Below, piece by piece: positions 22,274-36,600 of a DNA stretch of 64,000 nucleotides. The DNA comes from Anarhynchus alexandrinus (taxonomy: Eukaryota; Chordata; Aves; Charadriiformes; Charadriidae): the NCBI GenBank assembly GCA_008711295.1, contig VUYV01000212.1, positions 145,775 through 209,774 of the forward strand, given 5' to 3'. Position numbers and translations under genes: made by a program. Below the pieces are notes generated by a model. It made no database searches. It was not told the DNA's origin and saw nothing but the letters and a program-made list of their open reading frames with translations. Numbering within the stretch: position 1 is the stretch's first letter; every line of letters starts with the position of its first letter.

Positions 22274-25200
22274 TGCGGCAATGCCAAAAACTTACCAGAG
22301 CATATCTGGATACACTTGAATATTGAATACTGCTCATAAAACTAGTCAAGAACCTGTGCAGTATTACTTTAACTATATTTAAAAAAAAGAAAAAAAGAAA
22401 AGAAGTTTTTGACTCCTGCCTAGCTCTCCATCTTTGGTCCCTGGCAGTTTTGATTTTCCTATTACTTGTTAACCTGTCCACTGCAGAAAAAAACAAAATC
22501 TAAGTGTCCCCACTCCAACACTCTAGAAGAGAGGAAAGAGAGAGAGTTAGTGAAAACTAAAGGGATCATGGAGGAAAATATGGGAAAAAAAAAAGAAAAA
22601 AAAAGAGGAGAAAAGGTTGAAAAGTCAAAAATACAAAACCAGGGAACTGGAGGGGGGCAATACTGAGCACACTACCAGGCAGCAACCAGTGTACAAAGAT
22701 GTACAAAGTACACAAGAAGTACAAGAGCTAGTGCTGGCTGCTGGGGGCTGCAGGTGTGGAGACATGACAGGCTGATGGAACAGAAAAAATCTCTGAAGTT
22801 GCCAGGATTTCTTTAGTCAAACTTCCTCCTCTGCCAGGCCCAGGGCCAGAGTCAAAAGGAGGTGAATGGGAATGTTCTGCAATTCTTTGAGACCTTGGAT
22901 GGCGTACTAAGCTAGGTACTGATTTGGCACAAACTTTAAGCAAAAGTTGATTGTGGCACTACTGTTGTTTTCACACCGACTGAAATAACACAAAAACTAA
23001 GAAGACCAGAGAATTCCTGGAGACAGATCCTGTAAGGTTTTGCAGTCAGTACTTCTAATGTTTTGTGTGAACTTTCTTTAAAGCAAAATAACAGGAAAAC
23101 TGTCATCTCTCAAAATGGATTATCTTTTCATAAAATGATTCATTTTTCCTATGCATCTTTTCCTTATATGTTAGAGGTAAAAAGCATTTCTACCTTTCTG
23201 ATGTTCCTACATTAGTGAAATATATAACTTGCTGTTCTAAATAGTTATCGTAGGCCAAGTACTACCAGAAACGGTTTTCTCTTAGACACACACACACGAG
23301 ACACTTCACCAGGTACATTATAATGTTTTTCTTTCACAGCAGACTCTTCAAAACCATATTTAGGTACCTTACTCATGATCACTCTGTATGTGATACCCCT
23401 CTGGTTTCTTTAGAGATGAGCATGAGGATTTTGTGGACCAATCTGCTAATATCAAGCCCAGTTCTGCCATGTGTTGATCAGATGCTTTGTTGGTAAGAAC
23501 TGGTGATGCTGCAAAACTTGCTGGTCAGGTACCAGCTTGAAGAAGCAAGTGGGGTAAATACAGAGCCCTCACAAATAGTGGTCTTCGTACAGGTAGTAAT
23601 TAGCCAAGGAAGCTGTGCCAGGCAAGACCTGGTACTGCTCTTTTTGACAGCAATAAAGCATTACTGAATATAAAAGTTACTTTTCCTACAAGAGCCTTCT
23701 CTTTTAATTTTAGAGGCAGTTGCAATACACAACTAGATTGGAGGATTTTTCTCTGATTATTTTCTTTATGGCAAATACATCATACTGAGTAAACATTTCC
23801 CCTGTTGTTCTACTGTGGCACTTGCATCCTGTTTAAACCAACCTCAGCAATGTCTCTACATCATGTACCTCCTTTTTTTAGCTTTCTATTTGAGTGATGA
23901 GGTGGAGACAGCAGTGCTGATGAAGATCGAACAAACTTACAATGTAAAAATTACTATATGGATCTCTAGTCTTGCTGTTCATTATATACATATTATGCAT
24001 TGATATACTAGATAATTGTCAAGTTCCATTGCTGGCATGATAGGCTCAGGAAAGAGCCAAATATTTGACAGAGAATGCAAGTCTCCAAAATCTTTACTTC
24101 ACAGTTCTTGTCATGTTTCATCTTGCTGTAGTTTGCAGCTGGTATTTATATGGAAGTGTTCCACAGTAGCATTAAAGCAAAAGGATTAGACACCATAAGC
24201 TTTGGTTTCATCAGGATTTCCATTTGTTTATGTCAGTTCAAACACTGTAATGGGAAATTAAGCAAAATAGGACTGCATTAACACTTCTCTAACCTGCTGG
24301 TTAACCTGCTTCTGTAACCTGCATTTATTTCTTTAAGTTGTTCCATTCACTTCAAATGTAACCACTTATATGACTAAAAACTTGCTAACATAAGTAGCAA
24401 CCCTTCCCAGTTTAGCTCTAAACAAATAGGTCTAAGGGCTGATACAGTTAAAAGGAAGATAAATATAATTACGGTTTACTAAAACAAGCTATGGTTATTT
24501 CAATAACAATCTACTCTGAGTGTTTGTGAAAGTATGGAATGTGCCTTGGTAGAAATAGGTACTAGGGAAGAGAATATGCCACAAAAAATAAGAAAATATG
24601 TTTATTTTTTACAAAAGTTGCATTTCCTCAGACATTGAAATAAGGGCTACAATGGGCAAAAAATTCTCCTCTTCAGGCCTTATTGTTCTGCATGCCTAGA
24701 AATTTGAGTTTTGCATTGTTAAAAAGAGGGTAGAAACATTAATTTGTAGTCTTGGAAGGTCCAGAGATACTGCACTTCAATTGTGTGGCTATTACAAATG
24801 ATAATTGGATTAATGGTAACCAAATGCATCTCAGAAGTGTCTAAATCAGTATTTCTTTAACCTGAGACACATGTATGGGATAAACAAAGGTAGCATTTTA
24901 CAAAGGTTTTATTAGCATTTGCTGGACATCACCTAACAAGCTTATTCATGAACGCTGGAGTCACAAGTAATACTGCTTTCCAAAGCTCATGCTGTTAAGT
25001 CTTTTATATCAAGCCATTGTAGGCTCTATATTCTACATGCATCGCACAGAAAACCACTCCAGCCTGCACTTAATATGTTTACTTCCACTCCCTTTCCCAC
25101 TGCCTCTCTTTCAATAAACTGAAATTATCCCATTAATATCTCCTCCTGGTTCTGTGGTAATGTTTACTTATTTCATATATATACTCATAGATATGCATCA

Positions 25201-27859
25201 GATAGATTTTCACCTACTGAAACACTTGTAACATTATCAACTTATTTGTTTTGCCTTCTTTTGAAAACTGTCTAGAAAGATTTATATAAAAAGTTAATCA
25301 AACTACATCACTGACTCGGCTCATCAGTACAACTTTTTCATCACCATAACAATATCTATGTGACATCTAGCTTATCATCATGAATTATGGGGGAAAGGAT
25401 AAACAACCCATTAAGAAATTAAAGGCCCACAAAGGTGCAGTTTGATAAAGGATGAAAAAAACCCACGGGGTACGTATAATAAGATCTCTCTCCCTTGAAG
25501 AGTGATTGTTATCTTTCTTTCATGAGCGTCAAAGACCTGGAGCTTCTCAGTGCCTCAGGCAAGTGAATTTGAAGGTCTCCTTCATGATTGAATGGAAAAT
25601 AGTAATCAGAATTAGGTTAAGACTGTTTATCCTATAGAGCATTTTTTAGAAGATGTTTTATGTGTAGAACTGATATTATTAACCAATAGAAACAGCCACT
25701 GTAATCACATTTAGAAAACTTTACTGTGTTTTGTGTATTCAGTGTGTCATTGTCTGTTTATTCTGGTATATGTTGGGACAAGCTTTGTTTCATGGAGAAC
25801 TGAGCTAAACAGCTCATTATACATTATTTTGTATACATTAATTTGTATAGTTTTCATTCTGTAATAGGTGGAAGCCTGTGTAAAAGAACAGTGACTTACA
25901 GATAAAGATGTCTTGACAACCCCAAGAGAAATAAGTTATTCTTAAATAAGTTTTCATTTCCTGAGACAAAATGTACAGCCAATATCCTTACTGTACTACA
26001 ATTAATTATGCCTTTCTTTATACTACTAGAAGACAGTAGTATTTACAGTCTTTCAGATTCCTCTGAGTGAATTTCATGATTATGTACATGGTATGACTTG
26101 TGGCTGAACAAGAATCTAAATCAAAGGAGATGCAATCAAAATGAATGACTTAAGTGATGACAAAAGAATTATCCTGTACAGTTCTCTTCCTTGTCTGATA
26201 GATTGTGCTTAAATTGGTGAAAAAATCACTTGAGATAATCAGAAGGACTGCCAGCAAAAGCTGCTTATATTAAGTTGTGCTGAAGGATAATTTTTTTCCG
26301 CAATAAGTTGAAATTCTTAAGTTTTGCACTTGGACCCTGAAGATTGTTTATTCTTATTTGCTATTAAACTCTTCTTCCGTTATTGTTTTCTAGTTCTGGT
26401 CAAACCCATTGATTGCCTCTCATCTTAAACACTGATACAGAGAAGTAACTATATTATTTATTTACAGGTAACATTTCACGATGGAGCCTAGCCCTGAGAC
26501 CTTTGTACACTACTGCAGTGTAAATGATAAATAGCAATATGTTAACTATGTAGAACACATCTTTTGAGGTCAGGAGATCTGAAATACTCTTTCTAGCTGA
26601 CTTGTGGAACACTGTCAGTGACAGCCAGCATTGCCTTTGGCCTGTTCTGCGTTGGCCTGGGATTTATATAATCTATTCAGGTGGGAGAGTATTCAGTGGA
26701 GGCTCACCTACATTTTAAATGCTCACCTATTGAGATTTGTAACTTAAAGTAGCAGGAGTGAAAAAGGCATGGAAAGGCCATGTCTAGGAAAATAATGTGG
26801 TGTTGTTACATAGTCCTAAGACAATGTCTAATGTATCATGCCAGAGATAGTTCAAATCCTTTGTGTTCAGTAGGTCTAGCGATTAATGGATGCTTCTGTT
26901 CCACTGTGTAAACTCTTTTGTATCCATAAGGCCAAGAAGTGTTGCTCTTTTTAGGTATAGTGGGTGGTTTAAATTGAACTTTGGAAACTTCGGGGATGAA
27001 AAACACTTTGTAGGCATACACTTCCACGCTAAGTACTTCTAGGTACTTACCTCCAAACTGAACTTAAAATTATGCACTGTGATAAAAGCATTGCATTATA
27101 TTAATGTAATTTTGTCTTAGTGTCCTTACCAAATTATTTTGTGGATGTTTCCGATACATTAGATTGTTGTTATCAACCAGCCACAAAAATGATACTGAAA
27201 TTCTAATGGAGGCCATTTAACATTCCCTATCAGTGACATGCATATAGGCTTCATTTATTAATTGTAGCTGATTAGCCACAAGGCAAACATTTAATTAAAC
27301 CTTGAGAGACAATAACATTGCACATAAATTATCCATTTAAGAGCACATAGGTCTTTATATTTCATTAAAAATTGTTTAACCAATAACCACACATCTTAAG
27401 CTCAATCTGTATTTGCACAGATTTGAAGTCAGAAAATCCCCTAGTGCATTGCTGTTTTTTTCAGACATTTATTTCTTGATGCATTTTGATTTGTATTTAC
27501 TTGCCACTTGTTCATGCTGCTTCCCCGATTAGTGAGACTGCCACTCAAATAATGGATTAACAATTGATTAAAAAACTCCTACCTTTATTTACTTTTAAAA
27601 TTATTTCAAACTAGTCTAAAAGGTACATTAGGTGCTCATAGGATTGAGAAAAATCAAACCAAATACAATGTTATATTGCTATATATTGAAGGCTTCTGCT
27701 TTGAATTATTTTTGCCCCTGTGCAGCTATTTTCTGTTCTAGTACTGAGGTATTTTTTTTCCTACAAGAATACATGCTTATTGTTTTATATGTTTTTCTGA
27801 ACACTGGCATTATATTAAATGCATGTTTGAGTATGAAATTCTGATGCAAGCAGCAAGAT
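22274..27859. other. Intergenic sequence
   Basis: This is AT-rich, gene-free sequence upstream of TTC29. It contains an A/G-rich low-complexity patch at 22381-22402 and 22585-22615 and a short CA run near 23286. The stretch 27080-27480 has a dense array of TAAT/ATTA homeodomain-type cores and little repeat character, so it is a candidate conserved non-coding element. Confidence 0.45.
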
Positions 27860-30648
27860 GCTCCCCCTCCAGCCAGGGAGCTAGATTCATCGGGGGCCCA
27901 ACTTAAATGCCTCTATACAAATGCACGTAGCATGGGGAACAAACGAGGAGTTAGAGACATGGGGACGCCTGCAAGACTATCATCTAATTGGCATCATGGA
28001 GAGATGGTGGGATGGCTCCTCTGACTGGAATGTTGGAATGAAAGGATACAGACTCTTCAGGAAGGGCAGGCAGGGGAGACGAGGAGGGGGTGTCACCCTC
28101 TATGTCAAGGACCAGCTGGAGTGCATGGAGCTCTGCCTGGGGATGGATGAGGAGCTGACCGAGAGCTCATGGGTCAAAACTAAAGGGAGGGCAGGGACAG
28201 GTGATGTTACAGTGGGGGTCTGCTACAGGCAACCTGACCAGGAAGACCGAGAGGATGAGGCCCTGTATAGATAGATAGGAGCAGCCTCACGTTCACAAGC
28301 CCTGGTCCTCATGGGGGACTTCAACCATCCTGATATCTGTTGGAGGGACAATGCAGCAGGACATAAGCTATCCAGGAGGTTCCTGGAATGCGTCTGCAAT
28401 AACTTCCTTCTCCAAGTGGTGGAGGAGCCAATGAGGAGAGGTGCTATGCTGGACCTTGTTCTCACCAACAAGGAGGGACTGGTGGGGAATGTCATGCTCA
28501 AGGGAAGCCTTGGCTGAAGTGAACATGAGATGGTGGAGTTTGAGATCCTTAGGGAAGCGAGGAGGGCACACAGTAAGCTTGCTACCCTAGGCTTCAGGAG
28601 GGCAGACTTTGGCCTTTTCAGGGATCTGCTTGATGGAGTACTGTGGGATAAAGCCCTGGAAGGAAGAGGGGCCCAAGAAAGCTGGCTAATATTCAAGGAT
28701 CACCTCCTCCAAGCACAGGGGTAACGCATCCCGGTAAAGCGGGGGTTGGGCAAAAACGCCAGGAGGCCTGTGTGGATGAACAAGGAGCTCCTGGACAATC
28801 TCAAACACAAAAAGGAGGCATACAGAGGGTGGAAGCAAGGACAGGTAGCCTGGGAGTAATACAGAGAAGTTGTCTGAGCAGCCAGGGATCAGGTTAGGAA
28901 AGCTAAATCGCAGACAGAGTTAAATCTGGCCAGAGGCATCAGGGGCAACAAGAAAGCCTTCTGTAGGTATGTTGGTGACAACAGGAAGACTAGGGAAAAT
29001 GTGGGCCCCCTCAGGAAGGAAACGGGAGGCTTGGTCACCTGGGACATGGAGAAGGCTGAGGTACTCAATGACGTTTTTGCCTCAGTCTTCACTGGTAAGA
29101 GCTCTAACCACGCTGCTCAAGTCACAGAAGGCAAAGGCAGGGACTGGGATAATGAGGTACTGCCCACTGTAGGAGAAGACCAGGTTCGAGACCAGCTGAG
29201 GAACCCAAAGGTGCACAAGTCCATGGGACCTGATGAGATTAATCCGTGGGTCCTAAGGGAACTGGGGGATGAAGTTGCCAAGCCACTATTCATCATATTT
29301 GAGAAGTTGTGGCAGGCTGGTAAAGTTCCTGCTGACTGGAAAAGGGGAAACATAACCCCCATTTTTAAAAAGGGGAAAAAAGCAAGATCCAGGGAACTAC
29401 AGGCCAGTCTCACTTCTGTCCCCAACAAGATCATGGAGCAGATCCTCCTGGAAAATCTGCTAAGGCACATGGAAAATAAGGAGGTGATCGGTGGCAGCAA
29501 ACATGGCACTGACTAAGGGCAAATCATGCCTGACAAATCTGGTGGCCTTCTACAATGGCATTACAGTGTTGGTGGATAAGGGGAGAGCAACAGACATCAT
29601 CTACCTGGACTTGTGCAAAGCATTTGGCACTGTCCCACACAACATCCTTGTCTCTAAATTGGAGAGACATGGATTTGACCGATGGACCACTCGGTGAATA
29701 AGGAACTAGCTGGATGGTCACACTCAAAGAGTTGTGGTCAATGGCTCCATGTCCAAGTGGTGAGTAGCGATGAGTGGTGTTCCTCGGGGGTCGGTACTAG
29801 GACCGATGCTGTTTAACATCTTTGTTGGTGACATGGATGGTGGGATTGAGTGCAACCAAGCAGGTTTGCCAATGACACCAAGCTATCTGGAGCGGTCGAC
29901 CCTCTGGAGGGAAGGGATGCAATCCAGAGAGACATGGACAGGCTGGAGAGGTGGGCCTGTGCGAACCTCATGAAGTTCAATGAGGCCAAGTGCAAGGTCC
30001 TGCATGTGGGTCACGGCAATCCCAAGCACAAATACAGGCTGGGTGGAGAATGGATTGAGAGCAGCCCTGAGGAGAGGGACTTGGGGATGTTGGTGGATGA
30101 GAAGCTCAACATGAGCCAGCAATGTGTGCTTGCAGCCCAGAAAGCTAATAGCATCCTTGGCTGCATCAAAAGAAGCATGTCCAGCAGGTTGAGGGAGGTG
30201 ATTCTGCCCCCTGGGGTTGTTCTCATGAGACACCACCTGGAATACTGCATCCAGCCCTGGGGCCCCCAACATAAGAAGGACATGGACCTATTGGAGTGAG
30301 TCCAGAGGAGGGCCACGAAGATGATCAGAGGGTTAGAGCACCTCTCCTATGAGGACAGGCTAGGAGAGTTGGGCTTGTTCAGCCTGGAGAAGAGAAGGCT
30401 CCAGGGAGACCTTATAGCAACTTTCCAGTATCTGAAGGAGGCCTACAAGAAAGCTGTAGAGGTACTTTTTACAAGGGCATGTAGTGACAGGACGAGGGGT
30501 AACAGTTTTAAACTGAAAGAGGATAGATTTAGATTTGATATTAGGAAGAGATTTTTCACTATGAAGATGGTGAGGCACTGGAACGGGTTGTCCAGGGAAG
30601 TTGTGGAGGCCCCATCCCTGGAAGTATTCGATGATTCTGTGACAGCTT
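27860..30648 (+). mobile_element. Long 5'-truncated CR1 LINE copy (EN and RT domains), inactive
   Basis: This is the clearest feature of the window. In the plus strand the broken ORF2 shows the endonuclease start (KCLYTNARSMGNK, about 27907), DFNHPDICWRDN (about 28316), the RT finger region ([13 protein letters not shown], about 29220; [12 protein letters not shown], about 29350), [14 protein letters not shown] (about 29600), SGVPRGSVLGPMLFNIF (about 29772), the catalytic box as FANDTKL (about 29857) and the C-terminal region ([19 protein letters not shown], about 30240; [23 protein letters not shown] at about 30620). The second-position aspartate of the FADD box is asparagine. In-frame stops occur at about 28271, 28515, 28722, 28858, 29513, 29695 and 29758, plus frameshifts. 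The 5' region (ORF1, promoter) is absent, as is usual for CR1, and no target-site duplication is apparent. The 3' UTR is nearly absent: LEVF runs almost directly into the terminal GATGATTCTGTGA. Confidence 0.97.
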
Positions 30649-33600
30649 AGCAAAATACTGTATGAGTCTTAATACCCAATGTTCTCTAAAAGCCCCCGTA
30701 CTTTCCATGAGTTTGAAAAGATCATTATCTGCTCTGTGAAGTAAGTTTAAGAAGCGGGAACACCCTTAAAACACTTGTGGTCAGCCATAAGTTTTGTGGG
30801 CAGGTCATTTTTCTTCAGTGTATGTTTTCTACCCACTACATTTTTTGAGTAACTTAGACTGAGGTAAATGAGCTGACAAGTAGATGAGGAAAAAAAATTA
30901 TCTGATAAAAAGAAAGATGGTTTTGATAATGTAGTGCACTGATTCTTATTTCATATGATTTTAAGACTTATAGCCCAACCTCAAAGTTATAGGAATTTGA
31001 TACTAAATTCTATGTCACTATCCTGTGATACCATATAAGGAGCATAGGGAAGTATGGTGTGCAATATACTTGATTTTCCTTCAGTGTATTTAGATTTACA
31101 TTAAAAAATTACACAAGTATCAAACACACTTTTGTGTATCAGACATTAGAAATATTTTCTGAAAATATGCCTGCCTTTTTCTTTAGCTGGTTTTTGCCTG
31201 TGTAGGCAATACTCTTAGAGCAGGGATCTTGCCTCTCTGTTTTCAAAGTGTCTTGTTTTTAGGAGTGCTGGGAAAACAGCTTCTACTTAATTGTGGGTTG
31301 AAAGTACTTCTGAAAATCAGCTTTGTGGGTTACTACCAAAGCTTTGCAAATAATTACTACTACTACTAAGACATTAAAACTAGACTAGCTACTCTTTCTT
31401 GTAATAGGTATTTTTCAAAGAAATTGCTGAGCTTAAGTACATGAACTCCACCAAGGGAGCCAGTATTACCAAACCTCTTAGGTCAGATGGGCCCTCTAAT
31501 ATCCCAAGCTAGCCTCTTTCCCTTCAGGTTTAGGGATAGGCCCTGTGACTTCTTTCCTAACCTTTTTTCCCCCGCTCCTGTTTTATTTTCTATTTGGAAA
31601 GCAGGAGAAAAACAGGGAGAAATCCTTTATCAAATAAAAGCAAGCAGAAAAAAAAACCCCAAAACACAGCACCAAAAGCCAAAAGCTGAAATACAGTAGA
31701 TTTGCACAACTGCCTCTGAAGTTAAATGTAGGTTACGCTGTTCATGTACAAAGATATTTAGATGGCAAATGGAAACTAGCTGTTGTGAAGCACATCACAT
31801 TCATATATAATTGAAGCACCCGAGAGTAAAATACTGAGGCACAATAGGTGACAACTGATAAAAACAAGAGAAGAAGTATAAAACAGGATACAAAACTCTG
31901 GGGAGTATAGAGAATATCTAACAGAGGCTGAAGAACCTACAATAACTGTATCTAAATTACCAGATAATACAAAAATAATAACTAAACTGATGAAGCCAGA
32001 GAATTCAGTGAAGTACTGCTGAGGCACAGAGCTTCTGTTGGAATGATTGCATTACTGGAATCAGTAACATTTGCCTGATTTTCTTCACTACCATGCAAAG
32101 AGAGGGAAGATTTTTAAACTTTTTGCAAGACATTCAGAACAGGGAAGCAGGAGTTCCCCAGCATAAGCCAATGTCCCCTGGAAGAACAGCTTCACACATT
32201 CTTTATGGATCTGCCTCAAAACAAAGAGTTCAGAGATGGAGGTGACATTTATTGTCCCTCAATCTGCAGGGACGTCTAAGTGTAATTCAAGGTACTACTG
32301 ATCCAGTCTAGTCTTACCCTTTTTCTGCTTGCTTATCGAGTCAAAATAACATCATTTGGAGATTGAAATTAAAGACAGCAGCTGGCAATGAAAGCTTAGG
32401 ACCATAAATCCTGAAAAAGACATATTACTATGGTAATAGCTGAACTTGGATCAATGTACAGTTGCAGTAGGCTTTGACGCAAATGCCTTTGTCTTGTGGC
32501 GGCCACATGGCCAAAACTGTTGAGTCACAATCTTTTCTAAATGTGAAACAGAAGTTTGTGTCAGAGAGTTTCTTACGTATTAGACTTTGGGAGTGCACAC
32601 TGTTTACTGAAAATGGATGGCATTGATTCTTCTGTGGACAAACTTCACGCTTTTGTAACTGTAGTACACATATACGTAGCATTTTTACACCACAGTTTCC
32701 TCAGATGCAGCGAATTCAAGTATATTGTCTGTCTTGCTCTATCCTGACGATCATTTTTCCACAAATATACAGGCTTTCTGAATTTTAAATCTCTCAACCC
32801 CAGAAAGAAGAGAGGATGAGTTAAGGGTTCCTTTTCTTGGGACTTTACTGTGAGTTCAAAACCTTTAAAACAATTCTTACTGTTACGTCATAACAACATT
32901 GGTCTTTAGCTTTGTCTTAAATGTTGCCAGTTATATGTTCTTACAGGGTGATTAATAAGAATTTGTTGGACAATGTTATTTAAACAGTTTCAGCTAAGAA
33001 CATAGTATCTCTGTCTTGAAACAAGCTGAACTGAAATTGTAGTTTAGTAACATGGCTCAGCTGGGAGATGGATCACAGCAGTATTCAGGATAATAATTTG
33101 AGTTTACTGCAAGAAGGATTAGAAGCTAACCTCCATAATGAAATTCAATGTTATCTCCTGCTGGATGATACACTACAATGTCAGCACCCATCTGCCTTCG
33201 ATATTGGATTTGTTGAGAGGAATTTATGGTCTCCAGAACCCACTATAGAGGATTCAGCAAGGATGTGCCTGTGCCTCTGCTCACTGAAGGTCAGTAGTAG
33301 CTGGTAAAGCCATAAGACAACATCCCAAAAAATGGAGTGTCTCATTGCTGGGGACAGAATGGAAAGAGCTAGATAGATCTGCTCAGTCTGATGGGGGAAA
33401 GGGTTCAGCTGCATATTTGGACCTGGCAGCAGCATGACTGCATTGCTAAACCAAAGCTGACCAAAATGGAAGAGAAAAATGGTAGAATTGGCTTGGCACA
33501 GTGGTGTTGGGTAAGAAGTTTGGAAATCAAGAAATTTCCTCCTATCTGCTTTGCAGAACCAGCCTTTTCTGTTGTATCACTTTAAAAAGGTCAGGGTTAA

Positions 33601-36600
33601 GAGTCTTGCATAATGTAGATTTATAATCACCTACATTGTCATTTTATAATCACCTAATTTTGTAATTTTAACAGGCGCCTTCTTGTCTACCCTGTAAACT
33701 TTGCATCTGAACGCTCACTAAGGCTTCATAGTGAATCCTTACTCTTTTCAACCTGAGCAGAGTTTAGGCACTGCCTTTCTGTCTCCGTATACAGTCTTAG
33801 CATTCAGTTTCCCTGTCTTGCACGCTCCTCTGAGAGCTGGATCCCTGCTCTCCAGCCAGGGAGGACTCATTACAAAGACAAGTTCTCCAAGAGCCTTCAG
33901 GAATTTTATACTTCTTTTCTCAGTTGTGAATTAATTGGCATAGGTTCCTAAAGTACCCTAGCAGAGAAATGTGATGACTGAAGTGTGTGAAATACAGGCA
34001 TTGCAGAGATCCTCCACCTGATTGTTTTTCATTTTAACAATATAAAGAGCTGGACAAAAATGTGTGACACACAGATTGTTATCTGGCTTGTTTTCAAGCA
34101 GATATTTCTGAAGAGCTAGTGATTCTCTTTCCTTGCATCCAGTGTTTTCCTTCAAGTACTGGTGTTTCTTTAACTCATTTACAGCTAATTTTTGATTCCT
34201 TATCTCCTTATAAGAGCAGTCCCTTGCTTTTGCTGTCTTTCTCTTAGTAAATCTTTCTCAGTATGTTTACATAATCTCTTGAAGAGGGACAAAAGTCTTT
34301 ATCCATACAGATAGGGAGTAAGCAAGCAGGACTGCAGAAACACTGGAAACTTAGTACACAGCCACATGTGCCCAGGAAAGCAGATCATACTGATTATGGT
34401 ATATCCATGTGAAAGCTAAATCAGAGTTATGTATTTCGTTCTTCCCAGGAAGGATTTAGTCAAGGTCTATTCATCTCAGATAACTTGTTTATGTACATGA
34501 AAACACATCAAGACACCCCTTACAGTGTCTAGTACAGGTAATGGCAAAGGTAGGATATCAACATAAAAGTGTGGATGGCTGGTAAAGGAAGCAAAATTCA
34601 TTAAATAATTAATGAAATAAAATGAAAATCATACATATGTCCTTGTATAGCCACTGATTGCTTAATGGAACAATTTTGATTGAAACTTTCTAGGTCTTTG
34701 TAGAGTGTCTGCTTCATTTATAAGTGAAGAAGCTCTAATCAAACCTGCCATTCAGTCTTAAAAGATTCTGTTCAGTTAGTTTCTTACCCAAAAATCTTGT
34801 ATTTATTTTAAAAGGTGGAATAATCTCTCATTATTATGAGGCCGGTAAGTGGCAGGTAAGAAAAGCAGTGAATGAAGTCTTTAGGAAAAATTCACTTTCT
34901 GTTTATATTTTTGATGCTGTCAGCTGCATTTTCACTAACTGATGATAATGTATCATCGAATAGATAGAGTTGTTAGACTTTTGTATGTTTGCATAGTTGA
35001 AGCAGAGGACAAATATGGCTGATAATTTTATGTATGATTTGAAAGTTAAATTGACTATTGTTAATTTTCCTGTGCATTAAAACAGTTTTGGGAATGCAAA
35101 TTATATTTACCTGTACAAATCAAGCATTTCTCCTCCTTTTTAAAATATTACTACAGGATTTCTGTAGTAATGATTTACGACACTTTAAATAACAATAGCA
35201 ATACTGCAGTTTGCAGTAATTACTGTAGAATACTGTATTTTATAAAGGTGACACTTCACATATTTCACCCAGCAAAGCTGTTTTGCATGTTTTAAAGTTA
35301 ATGTGCTAAAAAGTGAACATGTAAATATTCAAGTGCACAGTTAAAATTATGCAGATAGAGAAACAAGTGTGAAAGCCTAGACTTTCATGTCCATGTTTAT
35401 ATGTAATATATAATCTGCATACAGTTGCAATTCAGCATGATGTTATTATAAAAGGGTGAGAAACCCTCAATTTTTTCTTGACATGCATCTTACTACTAAG
35501 GCAGAGAGTGCCAGCTAATGCTGAGAAATAGAAATGTATACAGGTAAGAATATGTAAATCTGAACTGCTATATACAAAACATCAATTAGAGTATTACAGA
35601 GTGGTTTTATTCTCTGACAGACATCTGGGTTATAATCTGTAATTAGTAATCATCAATCTAATTACTTTTGCCTGGCTCACAAACGCGCCAGCATGCACAG
35701 CTTTCTATGCTTCCCCTGTCATTTTTATTTGCTATTACAACTATTATTGCAGTATTAGTTGCGTTGGTAGCGGTCAAGTTACTTCATATGGGGATACATT
35801 TTTCAAATGTCATTCTGGGAATAAAATACTGACCCCACTGCATGTTTTTCCTCCCAAGATAAGCTGGTGTTTGTTCAAATTCAAATCCAAAATGAGAAAT
35901 ACATATTCTGCTTGTGAGTTGGACTTGGTCATAATCTTTACAGAAGGTCAAGCACTTGACTGCTTTAACGTTTCTTGATTGTTGTACCTGTATGTTTGCA
36001 TCTTCAGTATAAATCAGGTAGTAAAAACTGCAGCTGTGATTCACTCTTGAGTGCACGTGACATGATTTAAGTTATCATCATAGTTAAAGTTATGGACGGT
36101 AAGTTAGTCTAAAAAAGTGTCCTAGATATCTTTATATCTTAAGAGCTTAGTATGCTGATAAGAGAATTCTTGAACGCACATTGCTTGCTTTTCCATACAA
36201 TTTTTTGTGCTTTAAATCATTCTGCATCTTTCCTGCACAAATATCCATGGTATTTTAGTCCTTATTTTCTTTTCAAGCATTAGCATCATAAGCAGAATAA
36301 AGAGCTGATGTCAGGTGTCAGTTTGCATATCCTCTTTTATTCCAGTCTTGTGCTCTGATTCAGGCATTCCCACTGCTTATTCCAGTTACATCTTTTGAAC
36401 TTCCTGTTGCCTTATAGATAATTGAGTATCTTGCACATCTTTTTCTATACAGAGTAAACGTGCTCTTCTGGGTTATAAGTACAATCTATGGTCAGTTCTT
36501 CTGCAGTATTTATGCACATCTTTCCAGAAAGATTATTTTGATGCTAATTTAGGCCACTGAAGAGCAGTGAGCCATCACTAGTAAATTAAAACCTGTAGAC

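Noticed and set aside
26560..26640. GTCAGGAGATCTGAAATACTC followed by CTAGCTGACTT, slightly MIR-like
   Set aside because: The downstream MIR core blocks are missing, so the resemblance is too weak.
28223..30653. Minus-strand open frames of 97-157 codons across the CR1
   Set aside because: These are antisense shadows of the plus-strand LINE ORF2.
33068..33307. 79-codon plus-strand frame with a plausible acidic N-terminus
   Set aside because: No homology I recognise, overlapped by an antisense frame, and in gene-poor DNA; probably chance.
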